DNA from: Prolixibacteraceae bacterium
GTDB lineage: Bacteria; Bacteroidota; Bacteroidia; Bacteroidales; Prolixibacteraceae
DNA: 43,463 nucleotides
Direction of reading: 5' to 3'
Assembly: GCA_018648265.1 (NCBI GenBank)
Contig: JABGRN010000042.1
Span: forward strand, 1-43,463
How positions within the stretch are numbered: the stretch's first letter is position 1; every line of letters starts with the position of its first letter. The notes beneath the pieces were generated by a model, which was given only the letters and a program-made list of their open reading frames with translations, was not told where the DNA came from and ran no database searches. The position numbers and the translations under genes are program-made. Positions 1 to 9,540 of the stretch are shown piece by piece.

Positions 1-87
1 TCTGAAAAACTCTGAAAATTTTGATGCGAAGGAGTTTTTAGAGATGCCCTTAATTCCAATTCTATTGATGCTCAATTTTTTAATTTT

Positions 88-124
88 TAAAAATAAAAAA
101 GCACCCGTCAATTAACGGATGCTT
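88..124 (-). terminator. Rho-independent terminator after tRNA-Asp
   Basis: Positions 101-108 and 115-122 form an 8-bp stem with one G-T pair and a 6-base loop. Read on the minus strand, the stem is followed by a T-rich run (complement of 100 down to 88). It lies directly downstream of the tRNA-Asp gene on the same strand, so it most likely ends that transcript. Confidence 0.75.
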
Positions 125-128
125 TTTG

Positions 129-202
129 CGGTGACGACGAGACTCGAACTCGCGACCCTCGGCGTGACAGGCCGATATTCTAACCAACTGAACTACGCCA
201 CC
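129..202 (-). tRNA. tRNA-Asp (GTC anticodon)
   Basis: The minus strand folds as a full cloverleaf of 74 nt. The acceptor stem GGTGGCG pairs with CGTCACC with one G-U pair, the discriminator is G, the anticodon loop is CTGTCAC with anticodon GTC, and the T arm contains GTTCGAGTC. The 3' CCA is not encoded and must be added by tRNA nucleotidyltransferase. The gene stands alone with its own promoter upstream and a hairpin terminator downstream. Confidence 0.96.
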
Positions 203-255
203 TTTTTAAAATAATTACCTTCAATCCAATGCTTTTTGCATTTCTAAAGGTGATG

Positions 256-285
256 CAAATATATACTTTCTTTTATTTTCTGCAA
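256..285 (-). promoter_or_regulatory. Bacteroidota-type promoter of tRNA-Asp
   Basis: On the minus strand TTG (283-285) is followed after 19 bases by TATATTTG (256-263), which matches the Bacteroidota -33 TTG / -7 TAnnTTTG consensus. The box lies about 54 bases upstream of the mature tRNA 5' end, leaving a short leader for RNase P to remove. Confidence 0.7.
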
Positions 286-348
286 TACAAAAAATGATTT
301 TTTTTCTTTTGTCACAACACACTGAATTTCAATGATTTAATCTGCAAA

Positions 349-1284
349 TTATTTTTTAACCTGGATCAAATTTTGCTCGTTAAGTACTTTTTCTCCTTCC
401 CAACGGTACGCAGTTAGTATTTTACTCCCGTTAACACACGAATCGACACAACATATATTTGATTTAATAATATGAGGCCCGTTGAAACGACAATAATGCC
501 CAAAAAATAAAATTGGTTCCGATTCAGCGCATGTAAAACATTGTGGGATAATTTGTTTCGGAATTGTGTAATCGGGAAGAATATATTTACTCTCAAACGA
601 CAATTCTTCAAATGTTTTTCCAAAGGGCTGTTCCCACCATTTCATTCGAAACGCACGGGGTGCAACACCCTTGTTATTGATAATTTTTAAATCCCCGGGC
701 ATCCTAAAATTAACTCCTTTTGTCAACAACCAAATATTTTTTGCAATTTCTGAGTTAGGTTTTTTGTACACTTTTCTAAAAACCTTTTTCTTAATTTTTC
801 CTGATGGAACCTGCTCCCTAAAAAACTGAACAGCCTCTTCTGACCAACAAGCATGAACAACCCTGATATTCTCTAATTCAAGAAAAAGTGGTAACGTGCG
901 GAACCAGTTTCTATGGCTTTTCCACTCCTCGGGAAAGTTGGTAAATTCCTTTAACGTTTTTATTAACGACAGGAAATTCTTATTTGAATTATTAACCAAT
1001 GGCAAACCATTCTTATCTTTCAAATAATAAATGATGGCATTTATTTCATGGTTTCCCAAAATTGCAAAGGCATTTCCGCTTTCAACCATCGACCGGATAA
1101 TACGAACAGATTTTCGGATTTCGGGACCACGGTTTATAAAATCCCCAACAAAAATTGCTTTGCGGTGAGAATGGTAAAAACTCCCGTTTGTTTTAACATA
1201 CCCCATTTTAAGCAAAAGCTTTTTCAGTAATGAGGCATGTCCGTGAACATCGCCAATAATGTCGTACATAGAAATTTTATTCAA
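349..1284 (-). CDS. Calcineurin-like metallophosphoesterase
   Basis: A 311-residue cytoplasmic protein with the ordered metallophosphoesterase motifs GDVHG (residues 11-15), GDFINRG (about 47-53), GNHE (about 76-79), a later VVHACW and FGHY. These supply the Asp, His and Asn ligands of a dinuclear metal site. The spacing resembles the PrpE / diadenosine-tetraphosphatase / PP2A-like small phosphatase group, so the substrate may be a dinucleotide or a phosphoprotein; the sequence does not decide this. No signal peptide is visible. The start overlaps the end of the upstream amidohydrolase gene by 8 bases, which suggests translational coupling; Met6 (MYDIIGDVHG) is an equally good start. It is the last gene of a three-gene minus-strand operon. 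Confidence 0.85.
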   Translation of the reverse strand: MNKISMYDIIGDVHGHASLLKKLLLKMGYVKTNGSFYHSHRKAIFVGDFINRGPEIRKSVRIIRSMVESGNAFAILGNHEINAIIYYLKDKNGLPLVNNSNKNFLSLIKTLKEFTNFPEEWKSHRNWFRTLPLFLELENIRVVHACWSEEAVQFFREQVPSGKIKKKVFRKVYKKPNSEIAKNIWLLTKGVNFRMPGDLKIINNKGVAPRAFRMKWWEQPFGKTFEELSFESKYILPDYTIPKQIIPQCFTCAESEPILFFGHYCRFNGPHIIKSNICCVDSCVNGSKILTAYRWEGEKVLNEQNLIQVKK

Positions 1285-2578
1285 TTATTTCATGCCCATA
1301 TTTATTAGAAAATTTCCGGTAAAGCCTCTTGTGTTTATTGTCCAGAATTATCTGTCTTCCCGAAATAAACGAATAGATAACTTTATTTGTTCTGATATCT
1401 AACAAATCGCCATCGGAAACAACAATATGTGCATTTTTTCCAACTTCAATACTACCAGCCCGGTTTTCAATTCCAAGAATTTTAGCCGGATTCAGGGTTA
1501 CACATTGTAAGGCCTCTTCTTTCGATAAACCAAAAGCAACACAATGCCCGGCAACAAATGGCAGGTTCATACTTCCCGTTCCTCCTGAATAAGTAATGGC
1601 AGCGTTTATTCCAGCTTCTTTAAATTTTGCAGCCAGTTCATAGGGTGCTCTTGTAAAACTGTCTTTTCTTTTTGGAGTACGGTGAACATGGGCGAGGATT
1701 ACAGAAACATTGTTTTCTTTCAAAAACTGCGAAAGTAACAAAGCATCTTCATCGGCGCCTGCAAGAACCACTTTTTGTACACCTGCCTTTTTTGCAAAAC
1801 TTATGCTCTCTATTATCGCTTTTGAAACGTTAGTTGTAATATAAAATGTTTGACTTCCATCAAATAGTCCTTTTAAGGCTTTCAACTTTAAATTAACAGG
1901 TTCGCCTTTATAGACTTTTGCCTCGGCAAATAAACTTTTTAGTTTTTGCACATTTTCATTATAAGTTTTACTCTTTTCCATTTTGCGGTTATTTCCGCGT
2001 CCGCTGTACGAATACATTTGTGGCCAGTTCATCCAAATTCCTTCGTCGGTTTTAACAGCCGCATCTTCCCAGTTCCAGGCATCGAAATTTACTACCGATG
2101 ATGAACCTGAAATTGTTCCACCACCAGGACGAATTTGAGCTAAAGCAACTCCGTTTGATCGTAAAACAGGAATTACTTCAGAGTCGGTGTTGTAGGCAAT
2201 TAAAGAACGAACTGATGGATTTAGTGTTCCGGTTTCTGAGCCATCTTGTGTTGCCCGAACGGCACCTATTTCAACCAAACCAACTTGCGAAGCCATTAAA
2301 ATTAATCCGGGATAAACCTGTTTGCCGGAAACATCGATTTTTTCAAAACCCGAATAATCAGTGTCTATTTCCGAACTTTTCCCAACATATTTAATTACCC
2401 CTTCCTCAAAAGCAATAGCCGAATTTTCAATAACTTCTCCCGTTCCCAGGTGTGCAGTCCCTCCAATTAATACTATTCCTTTTTCCTGTTTTTTTGAAGG
2501 GGAAGGAACTTGGGCAGTAGCAACATTCAACGTCAGTGTTAGTATTGCAATTATTATATTTTTAAATAAATTATTCAT
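1277..2578 (-). CDS. Secreted amidohydrolase-fold protein lacking metal ligands
   Basis: A 433-residue protein with an N-terminal signal peptide (hydrophobic stretch 8-21, cleavage near TAQ, residue 23). It keeps the imidazolonepropionase-like layout: a YPGLI strand at 89-93, a TIM-barrel body, and the C-terminal LNPAKILGIENRAGSIEVG segment (about 362-380) that closes the small beta domain. The HxH motif that should follow YPGLI is replaced by LMASQ. The later positions for metal His and Asp read YITTN, VLAGAD and YSGGTG, so no normal metal site remains. It is probably a non-catalytic partner of the larger amidohydrolase encoded 17 bases upstream, though a changed activity cannot be excluded. 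It overlaps the metallophosphoesterase start. Confidence 0.8.
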   Translation of the reverse strand: MNNLFKNIIIAILTLTLNVATAQVPSPSKKQEKGIVLIGGTAHLGTGEVIENSAIAFEEGVIKYVGKSSEIDTDYSGFEKIDVSGKQVYPGLILMASQVGLVEIGAVRATQDGSETGTLNPSVRSLIAYNTDSEVIPVLRSNGVALAQIRPGGGTISGSSSVVNFDAWNWEDAAVKTDEGIWMNWPQMYSYSGRGNNRKMEKSKTYNENVQKLKSLFAEAKVYKGEPVNLKLKALKGLFDGSQTFYITTNVSKAIIESISFAKKAGVQKVVLAGADEDALLLSQFLKENNVSVILAHVHRTPKRKDSFTRAPYELAAKFKEAGINAAITYSGGTGSMNLPFVAGHCVAFGLSKEEALQCVTLNPAKILGIENRAGSIEVGKNAHIVVSDGDLLDIRTNKVIYSFISGRQIILDNKHKRLYRKFSNKYGHEIIE

Positions 2579-2595
2579 TTTAAACTATTTAAAGG

Positions 2596-5589
2596 TTATT
2601 CTTTGGTGTATTCGCTATAATCATCATCGCCATAAACAAATTGTTCATTCACACGGACCGCCGGTTTTTTTTCTTCAGTTCCGGTTTTTGCTGCACCACC
2701 TCCAGCAAGAATTTTATCGATTATTCTTGACCTCTCCTTTTCAATCTCAAGGAATTTTTCTTTGTCTTTTTCCATGTCATAATATACAATTCCATCGACA
2801 AAAGTTTTTGCTGCTTTTGCATAAATTGAAAGTGGATTGTCTGTCCAAAGAACCAGGTCAGCATCTTTACCCACTTTAATACTTCCCATTCTATCGTCTA
2901 AATGAAGAATTTTGGCTGGGTTCAGCGTAACCAGTTTCAAGGCTTCTACTTCTGAAAGGCCACCGTATTTTACAGCTTTGGCAGCTTCCTGATTTAATCT
3001 GCGCGCCAATTCCGCATTATCCGAATGAATGCAGGAAAGTACATCATGTTTGGTTAAAATAGCTGCATTGTACGGAATTGCATCGTAAACCTCATATTTA
3101 AATCCCCACCAATCGGCAAACAAACTTCCTGCTGCCCCCGATTCTTTCATCTGGTCGGCGACTTTGTATCCTTCGGTATTGTGAATTAAAGTGTGAGGCT
3201 TTACACCAAATTCCTGAGCCAGTTTAATTATCATGTTGGTTTCGCTTTGCACATAAGCGTGAATTCCCATAAAACTTTTCTTATTTAAGACATCTACAAT
3301 TGCATCTAATTGTAAATCTTTCCTGACCCGTTTTCCTGCATCCAACTTTTCTTTGTATTCAACTGCTCTTAAGTAGGCATCGCGAATAGATTGCTCCACT
3401 CCCATTCTGGATTGTGGAAAACGATTGGCAATACCAGCCGGCAGCCTCGATTGTTTTACATTCTCTCCCAATGCATGTTTTAAAAATCCTACCTGATTTT
3501 TTACTACCATTTTTTCGCCTGACGTACCCCAACGAAATTTTACAATTACTGACTGGCCACCAATTGGATTAGCCGAGCCATGCAACAACTGGGCACACGT
3601 TACTCCGCCCGAAAGTTGACGATAAAAACTTACGTCTTCGGGATTTAAAACATCTCGCATCCGAACTTCAGAGGTAACAGCATGAGTTGCTTCGTTGGTT
3701 CCGTTTAATCCTATGTGTGAGTGTTCATCAATAATTCCCGGCGACAAATGCATCCCGGTTCCATCAATTTCAGTTGCATCTTCTGCATTCAATCCTTGTC
3801 CAATTTGTGCTACCTTACCATCCTTTATCAACACATCAGAATTTTCCAAAACACCTTCATTTTCCAATGTCCAAACAGTAGCATTTTTAATAATAATATT
3901 CTGAAATTTTGGCTGAACTTCATTTCCATAAGCCACAAACGGATAAATAACTTGGCCAATTTCAATAACTTTTTCGTCTTTAAGCTTTGCCTTACTGTTT
4001 TCTTTAACTTTTCCTTCCTGATTCATGCTCCAGGTAATTTTTTCGTTACCTGATAATATACCAGTTCCGGTAAACTTCCTTTCGTTTACCCATCCTGAAA
4101 GCCTTGTCCATTTTCCTTTTTCTGAAAAAGAAATAGCGACCAGATTCTCAGAAACCTTGATCTTCCCTTTTATCTCATTTTTATTACCCGAGTTCAATGT
4201 TAAAGAAAATATCCCCGATTTTCCCGAAATTTCTGTTGAATACTTTTTGCCATTATTAAAAACAAGTGAATATTTCCCCGCGAGTTCGGACTGGTCTTTT
4301 TCTTTTAAAACATATTTTTCTCCTTGTACCCAGTTTTCGAAAACTGTACAATCGGCCTCAAAATAGTCGCCCGATGTGATTAGAAAATTTGCAATTTTCC
4401 CAACTTCCAAAGTTCCTATTTTATCGAGAACACCAAGTAAATTTGCAGGAGTTTTAGTAAGTGCTTTCAAAGCTGTTTCTTTAGTCAAGCCATGTTTTAC
4501 TGCCTTTAATATGTTTTTCCTGAATTGCTTTTTGTCTTTTAACCCATCGGCTGTAAACGCAATTTCAACCCCTTCCTTTTCTAAAACAGAAGGATTTGTT
4601 GGTGCCAGCTCCCAATGTTTTAAATCTTCGTATGGAACTAAAACCGATTCATAAACATCTTCCACATCGGGTGCAGCAGGAAAATTAATTGGAATAACAA
4701 GGGGTAATCCGGAATTAGTGATCTCTTTTGCCAATTGATATTCATCTCCATTTCCTTTCATTATGAATGTGAGGCCGAACTCTTTTCCGATTTCCGCCAA
4801 TCGGATTAATTCTAATTTATTACGATTCTGAAAAATTAACGGTAATTCTTTTGAATTATTAATAGCTTCTAATGATTCATCATAAAATGACTTATCAGTG
4901 TTATTTTTATACCAGGTGGCATCGTACATTGTCTGCCTCAATAAAGCAATTGCACCCATTCCCGAGTTCGGATAGTTCATTTCCGAACTTCCTTTGTCAA
5001 TAGAAAAACCTGTTGCAACTTTTCCTACAATCACAACATCCTCTTCATCATCATTTTTAAGAGAAACCAATGCTGAGGTACCACGCAAAATTCCATCGTG
5101 CTTTTGTGTAACTACTGCCCCAAACCCAATATTTCTTAAATCTCCTGCATCTTTGTTATTTACATGAAATCCATCCACTGCGTCAACATAAGGTTTAATT
5201 GCATCATTCCAATAGTAAGGACCATCTGTTTTTGAATCCCATTGTGGAGGACGTGTGAAAAATGAACCGGAACGGCTAACAGGTTTCGAATCAATTCCAT
5301 ATTCGCTGTACAGATCAATAAATGAAGGATAAATATACTTCCCATTTAAATTTTCAACAACGGCATTTTCCGGAATTGTAACATTATTTCCAAGAGAAAT
5401 AATGTTACCTTTTTCAATTACTAAATCCGCATTTTTTAGAGTGGTTAATTCATCAACAACAATTGTGGCATTTACAAATGCAAACACTTCCGGGCGCTCA
5501 TCTCCAACACCAAGTATCGGCGACATGTTTTGAGCTTTAATGCCTGAAAAAAGAATAATTAGAAACAGCAAAAAGACAAGATTTTTCAT
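2596..5589 (-). CDS. Secreted two-domain amidohydrolase
   Basis: A 997-residue exported protein (signal peptide about 1-19) built from two amidohydrolase-like domains. The N-terminal domain (about 30-430) has the fold marker KTPANLLGVLDKIGTLEVG (379-397), but the HxH region reads YPSFIDLYSEYG (87-98), so metal ligands are missing. Residues about 430-540 form a beta-rich linker. The C-terminal domain (about 560-940) looks catalytic: SPGIIDEHSHIG with H623 and H625, GIHAY H777, LIHNTEG H803 and IHSDN D857, which is the ligand set expected of a mononuclear imidazolonepropionase/peptidase-like amidohydrolase. The tail is acidic and probably flexible. It is first in the operon with the degenerate paralogue downstream. 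The substrate is not evident; cyclic amides or dipeptides are typical of the family. Confidence 0.85.
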   Translation of the reverse strand: MKNLVFLLFLIILFSGIKAQNMSPILGVGDERPEVFAFVNATIVVDELTTLKNADLVIEKGNIISLGNNVTIPENAVVENLNGKYIYPSFIDLYSEYGIDSKPVSRSGSFFTRPPQWDSKTDGPYYWNDAIKPYVDAVDGFHVNNKDAGDLRNIGFGAVVTQKHDGILRGTSALVSLKNDDEEDVVIVGKVATGFSIDKGSSEMNYPNSGMGAIALLRQTMYDATWYKNNTDKSFYDESLEAINNSKELPLIFQNRNKLELIRLAEIGKEFGLTFIMKGNGDEYQLAKEITNSGLPLVIPINFPAAPDVEDVYESVLVPYEDLKHWELAPTNPSVLEKEGVEIAFTADGLKDKKQFRKNILKAVKHGLTKETALKALTKTPANLLGVLDKIGTLEVGKIANFLITSGDYFEADCTVFENWVQGEKYVLKEKDQSELAGKYSLVFNNGKKYSTEISGKSGIFSLTLNSGNKNEIKGKIKVSENLVAISFSEKGKWTRLSGWVNERKFTGTGILSGNEKITWSMNQEGKVKENSKAKLKDEKVIEIGQVIYPFVAYGNEVQPKFQNIIIKNATVWTLENEGVLENSDVLIKDGKVAQIGQGLNAEDATEIDGTGMHLSPGIIDEHSHIGLNGTNEATHAVTSEVRMRDVLNPEDVSFYRQLSGGVTCAQLLHGSANPIGGQSVIVKFRWGTSGEKMVVKNQVGFLKHALGENVKQSRLPAGIANRFPQSRMGVEQSIRDAYLRAVEYKEKLDAGKRVRKDLQLDAIVDVLNKKSFMGIHAYVQSETNMIIKLAQEFGVKPHTLIHNTEGYKVADQMKESGAAGSLFADWWGFKYEVYDAIPYNAAILTKHDVLSCIHSDNAELARRLNQEAAKAVKYGGLSEVEALKLVTLNPAKILHLDDRMGSIKVGKDADLVLWTDNPLSIYAKAAKTFVDGIVYYDMEKDKEKFLEIEKERSRIIDKILAGGGAAKTGTEEKKPAVRVNEQFVYGDDDYSEYTKE

Positions 5590-5784
5590 TTTTAATTTAT
5601 TTGGTTTTTGATTAATCTAAAACTAATAAAAAAATGTTCTTGAAAATATTCTACATCAGAAAAATTGGCAAATGCAAACTATATTTATAAATGTTCTGAA
5701 TAAAACTATCTGAACAATAACTTACGTTTTTTGTATTTATTTGTATTTTTCGTATATTTACATTCTTGAAGTCCACTTAATGTT

Positions 5785-6369
5785 ATGAATAATATTTCAA
5801 GTTCGAAACGCAACGACATACTTAAAACAGCACACGATCTGTTTTGGAAACACGGTATTAAACGAGTTTCTATCGAGGAAATTTGCAAAGACGCCGGAGT
5901 TAGCAAAATGACCTTTTATAAATTCTTTCCCAATAAAATTGAGTTAGTTAAAACGATTTTGGACAACTTAATTGAAGAATCGATAACCAAATTGAATCAG
6001 ATATTAGCCAGCAAAATTCCATTTTCAGAAAAATTAAAACAACTGTTTTTAATGAAAATTGAAGGGATGGATAATTTCAGCATGGAATTTATGAACGACA
6101 TTTATACCAATCCTGAAACCGGTTTAAAAGAGTACATGGAAGAAAAACAGATGAATTCAATGGGGATAATTATTGATTTTTACAAAGATTCGCAAAAAAA
6201 AGGATTCATAAGAAAAGAGGTAAAGATTGATTTTATTCTGGCTTATTCTGCACAAATATTTAAACTGATGGAAGATAAAAATCTGATTGCACAATACAAT
6301 CAGCCTCAGGATTTTGTTTTGGAGTCTATGAACCTTTTATTTTACGGAATTGTAACCGGCAATGAATAA
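5785..6369 (+). CDS. TetR/AcrR-family transcriptional regulator
   Basis: A 194-residue regulator. The N-terminal helix-turn-helix is classic TetR: ILKTAHDLFWKHGIKRVS then IEEICKDAGVSKMTFYKFFPNK (about 12-50), where the recognition helix VSKMTFYKFF is close to family consensus. The remaining 140 residues are an all-helical ligand domain without a recognisable ligand. The stop overlaps the start of the outer-membrane gene by 8 bases, so regulator and transport module are translationally coupled, the usual arrangement for a TetR repressor sensing a substrate of the pump it controls. The DNA-binding site was not identified; the AT-rich 195 bases upstream are the likely location. Confidence 0.92.
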   Translation: MNNISSSKRNDILKTAHDLFWKHGIKRVSIEEICKDAGVSKMTFYKFFPNKIELVKTILDNLIEESITKLNQILASKIPFSEKLKQLFLMKIEGMDNFSMEFMNDIYTNPETGLKEYMEEKQMNSMGIIIDFYKDSQKKGFIRKEVKIDFILAYSAQIFKLMEDKNLIAQYNQPQDFVLESMNLLFYGIVTGNE

Positions 6370-7519
6370 GCTAAACTTCATATTAATTTTTATAACCCTT
6401 TTCAGCCATAAAATATATGGACAAAATATCGAACCGACCGAACAAACACAACTTCAGTTTAAAGGTCAGTTCTCATCGGTAGCACATTTTAATGGAGACA
6501 ATGAGTTGCCACTTTGGCTTGGTGGACGATACCTTCCGCAATTAAATTATTCAATTGAATTACCAACCAACCGTTTAATCGATTTTGAATACTCGGCCAA
6601 CTTTTTTGGTAATGCAGGTTTGAAACCGTTTTCGGAATCGGATTTATCGGGAAAGATTAAAAATTACAGGGCGTGGGCACGTTATTCATCAAAACAATTC
6701 GAAATTCGCGCAGGTCTCCAAAAAATAAATTTTGGTTCGGCTTCCATTCTTCGCCCTTTAATGTGGTTCGACCAATTGGATCCACGCGATCCGCTTCGTT
6801 TAACCGATGGAGTTTGGGGAGTTCTAACACGCTACTATTTTCTTAACAATGCCAATTTATGGGTTTGGGGATTATATGGAAACAAAAATCCCAAAGGCTG
6901 GGAATTTGCAGAAACAACAAAAAACAAACCTGAATTAGGCGGCAGATTTCAAACGCCAGTTCCAAAAGGTGAAGCAGCAATTTCATTTCACCACCGAAAA
7001 GCCACGACTTTTGATTTAGATGAAAACATTCCTCCATTTAATGAAATCCCTGAAAACAGGATCGGTTTTGATGCCCGTTTCGATATGGTAGTTGGCTGGT
7101 GGGTAGAAGGTTCGTGGATTTCCAATAAAGCAGATCTGGATATGTTTACAAACCAGCAAATACTGAATATTGGAGCAGATTATACTTTTGGAATCGGGAA
7201 TGGAATATATGTGATTTATGAGCAACTTTTTGCATCGTACGGTGAAAAGGCATTTTCGTTTAAAAACACGACTTCATTTTCTTTATTAAACCTCTCCTAC
7301 CCGATTGGAATGTTCGACAATCTGAGTGCAATTGTTTATTACGACTGGACAAATAATAAATCGTACAATTTTATAAACTGGCAAAAACAATTCGACAAAA
7401 TTTCACTGTTTTTTATGGGATATTGGAATCCGGAAGTTTTTCAAATTCCAACACAAACCACCGATCAGAATTTATATGGAGGGAAAGGAATTCAGGTAAT
7501 GTTCGTATTTAATCATTGA
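6362..7519 (+). CDS. Predicted outer-membrane beta-barrel protein
   Basis: A 385-residue protein with a signal peptide (about 1-20, ending YGQ). The mature part is rich in alternating aromatic and polar strands with frequent Trp, Tyr and Phe-Gly turns and ends in a strand finishing MFVFNH, as expected of a porin-like barrel. I do not recognise a named family. It follows the TetR gene with an 8-base overlap and precedes the ABC transporter genes, so it is a reasonable outer-membrane partner for the inner-membrane LolCDE-like complex. The direction of transport is unknown. Confidence 0.65.
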   Translation: MNKLNFILIFITLFSHKIYGQNIEPTEQTQLQFKGQFSSVAHFNGDNELPLWLGGRYLPQLNYSIELPTNRLIDFEYSANFFGNAGLKPFSESDLSGKIKNYRAWARYSSKQFEIRAGLQKINFGSASILRPLMWFDQLDPRDPLRLTDGVWGVLTRYYFLNNANLWVWGLYGNKNPKGWEFAETTKNKPELGGRFQTPVPKGEAAISFHHRKATTFDLDENIPPFNEIPENRIGFDARFDMVVGWWVEGSWISNKADLDMFTNQQILNIGADYTFGIGNGIYVIYEQLFASYGEKAFSFKNTTSFSLLNLSYPIGMFDNLSAIVYYDWTNNKSYNFINWQKQFDKISLFFMGYWNPEVFQIPTQTTDQNLYGGKGIQVMFVFNH

Positions 7520-7530
7520 AAACAGTAAAT

Positions 7531-7561
7531 AGACACAAGAATCAAGCTACAAGACACAAGA
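7531..7561. repeat. Short intergenic direct repeat
   Basis: AGACACAAGA occurs twice (7531-7540 and 7552-7561) with a 21-base period in the gap before the ABC ATPase gene. Low-complexity runs of this composition are frequent between Bacteroidota genes. No function is evident. Confidence 0.4.
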
Positions 7562-7638
7562 TAAAAGAAGACTAAATGAAACAATGAGAGTAACAATAAA
7601 AACATCCTTTTAAATAGAAATTCATTAAAAATAAAAAC

Positions 7639-8352
7639 ATGGCAATAATCGAAATCAACAATCTTGTAAAAAAGTTTCCGGTAGGAAAAGGCTTTTTTAC
7701 TGCTTTAAATGATGTAAATCTAACTTTTGGAGAGGGGGAATTTACAGGTTTAGTTGGCCCAAGCGGATCGGGAAAAACAACACTGCTTAATATTATCGGA
7801 TCACTTGATACACCAAGCGAAGGGAGTGCGGTTGTTTTGGAAAAATCGATTGCTGAATTAACGCATAAACAATCGGCAAAACTAAGAAACCAACATATCG
7901 GTTTTATTTTTCAAACGTATAATTTGTTGCCGGTTTATACAGTTTACGAAAATGTAGAATTTGCACTTCTTTTACAAAACATGAATGGAACCGAACGCAA
8001 AAAAGCAGTTATGCAAGCATTGGAATGGGTTGGTTTAACCGATAAAATAAAATCGAAACCTAACATGCTTTCGGGTGGCGAATGCCAGCGGGTTGCAATT
8101 GCACGGTCGATGGTAAAAAAGCCACAAATTGTACTTGCCGATGAACCGACGGCAAACCTCGATTCAAAAAATTCGCACCATATTCTTCAGACTATGGAAA
8201 AACTTAACGAAGAACTAAAAACTACTTTCATTTTTGCAACTCACGATGAGAAAGTAATGAAATACATGAAAAGGATTATTTCGCTAAAAGACGGGCAAGT
8301 GGATAATGATGTGCAAATCAATCATTCTGAAACTAGCAACCTGAAACTTTGA
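7639..8352 (+). CDS. LolD-type ABC transporter ATPase
   Basis: A 237-residue ATPase. It has Walker A GPSGSGKTT (40-48), a Q-loop within FIFQTYNLLPVY, signature LSGGECQRVAIARSM (about 143), Walker B VLADEPTANLD and the switch His in FATHDEK. The NLLP after the Q-loop and the overall length are typical of the LolD/MacB/FtsE class that drives mechanotransmission by FtsX-fold permeases rather than moving solute through a channel. It lies 24 bases before the first permease gene. The last ten residues come from DNA resembling low-complexity intergenic sequence and may be a recent extension. Confidence 0.93.
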   Translation: MAIIEINNLVKKFPVGKGFFTALNDVNLTFGEGEFTGLVGPSGSGKTTLLNIIGSLDTPSEGSAVVLEKSIAELTHKQSAKLRNQHIGFIFQTYNLLPVYTVYENVEFALLLQNMNGTERKKAVMQALEWVGLTDKIKSKPNMLSGGECQRVAIARSMVKKPQIVLADEPTANLDSKNSHHILQTMEKLNEELKTTFIFATHDEKVMKYMKRIISLKDGQVDNDVQINHSETSNLKL

Positions 8353-8376
8353 ACTGGAAACTTTAAAATTAAAGTA

Positions 8377-9540
8377 ATGTTAGCATTAAAATTAGCATTT
8401 AAAAATTTGTTGGGAGCAGGATTAAGAACCTGGCTCAACGTATCAATACTCTCGTTTGCATTTGTGCTGATCATCTTTTACAATGGATTACTGGACGGAT
8501 GGAACAGGCAAGGCATAAAAGATACTAAAGAATGGGAAATTGGTGAAGGTCAATTCTGGCATCCCGAATATGACGAACTCGACCCGTTTACAATCCAGGA
8601 TGCTCATGCACCTTTATCTGAAAAAATTCAGAAACTTGTAAATGAAAATAAACTAACACCGATACTTATTTCAGAAGCAACCGCGTATCCGCAAGGTAGA
8701 ATGCGCAGCGTTGTTTTAAAGGGAATCGACCCGAAACAAACTATTTCAAAAATCCCAAGTGCCGGACTGGAAACAACAGAAAAAGGCACTTTTGCAATTA
8801 TCGGTAAACGAATGGCAGAAGCGACCAAGTTAAAAGAGGGAGATAATATGCTCGTTCGCTGGCGGGATAAAAATGGAACTTATGATGCCCGTGAAATTCA
8901 AATTGCAGCAATTTTCAAATGCAATGTTCCACCGGTTGATAACGGACAAATTTATGTGTCGTTAGATGTTTTGCAAGAAATGACAAACATGCCAAACGAG
9001 GCTACATTATTAGTAACCAGCAAAGATTTTGAAGGAGGTGAATTAGAAAATTGGGCATTCAAAGATCTGGATTTTCTTTTGAAAGATTTCCACGCTTTAA
9101 TATCCGCTAAAAAAGGTGGCGCTTCAATTATGCAAATAGTATTGTTGGTTTTGGCTTTGCTTGCCATTTTCGACACACAGGTACTTTCAATTTTCCGACG
9201 TCAAAAAGAAATTGGAACTTACATTGCAATGGGAATGACCCGGTTTCAGGTAGTTGGTATTTTTACAGTTGAAGGTGGGGCGCATAGTATTTTGGCCGCA
9301 ATTGTTGGAGCAGCTTATGGAATTCCATTGTTTATTTATCTCGATAAAGTAGGAATTACATTCGGCACACCCGACATGGGAATTACTATTTCAGAAACAA
9401 TCTACCCGTATTACAGTGTCCAACTGATTATTATGTCGCTTCTTCTTGTTGTTATTTCGGCAACAATTGTAAGTTATTTACCGGCAAGAAAAATTTCTAA
9501 AATGAAACCAACCGACGCACTTAAAGGAAAACTACAATGA
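8377..9540 (+). CDS. FtsX/MacB-type ABC permease (LolC/E-like), first subunit
   Basis: A 387-residue permease with the four-helix FtsX layout. One N-terminal membrane helix (about 17-40) is followed by a periplasmic MacB-PCD-like domain (about 45-245), then three C-terminal helices (about 250-275, 295-325 and 345-370). It ends in the family hallmark LPARKISKMKPTDALKG. It works with the ATPase upstream and the second permease downstream. Its stop overlaps the next start as ATGA (9537-9540), indicating a tightly coupled heterodimer like LolCE. Confidence 0.9.
   Translation: MLALKLAFKNLLGAGLRTWLNVSILSFAFVLIIFYNGLLDGWNRQGIKDTKEWEIGEGQFWHPEYDELDPFTIQDAHAPLSEKIQKLVNENKLTPILISEATAYPQGRMRSVVLKGIDPKQTISKIPSAGLETTEKGTFAIIGKRMAEATKLKEGDNMLVRWRDKNGTYDAREIQIAAIFKCNVPPVDNGQIYVSLDVLQEMTNMPNEATLLVTSKDFEGGELENWAFKDLDFLLKDFHALISAKKGGASIMQIVLLVLALLAIFDTQVLSIFRRQKEIGTYIAMGMTRFQVVGIFTVEGGAHSILAAIVGAAYGIPLFIYLDKVGITFGTPDMGITISETIYPYYSVQLIIMSLLLVVISATIVSYLPARKISKMKPTDALKGKLQ

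Noticed and set aside
1-85. Possible insertion-sequence end or gene tail at the left window edge
   Set aside because: The sequence resembles repetitive Bacteroidota intergenic DNA (GAGTTTTTAGAGATGCCC), but no inverted partner or coding frame is visible in the window.
2361-2879. 172-codon plus-strand frame spanning the two amidohydrolase genes
   Set aside because: It covers the antisense of both genes and the junction, with no conserved motif.
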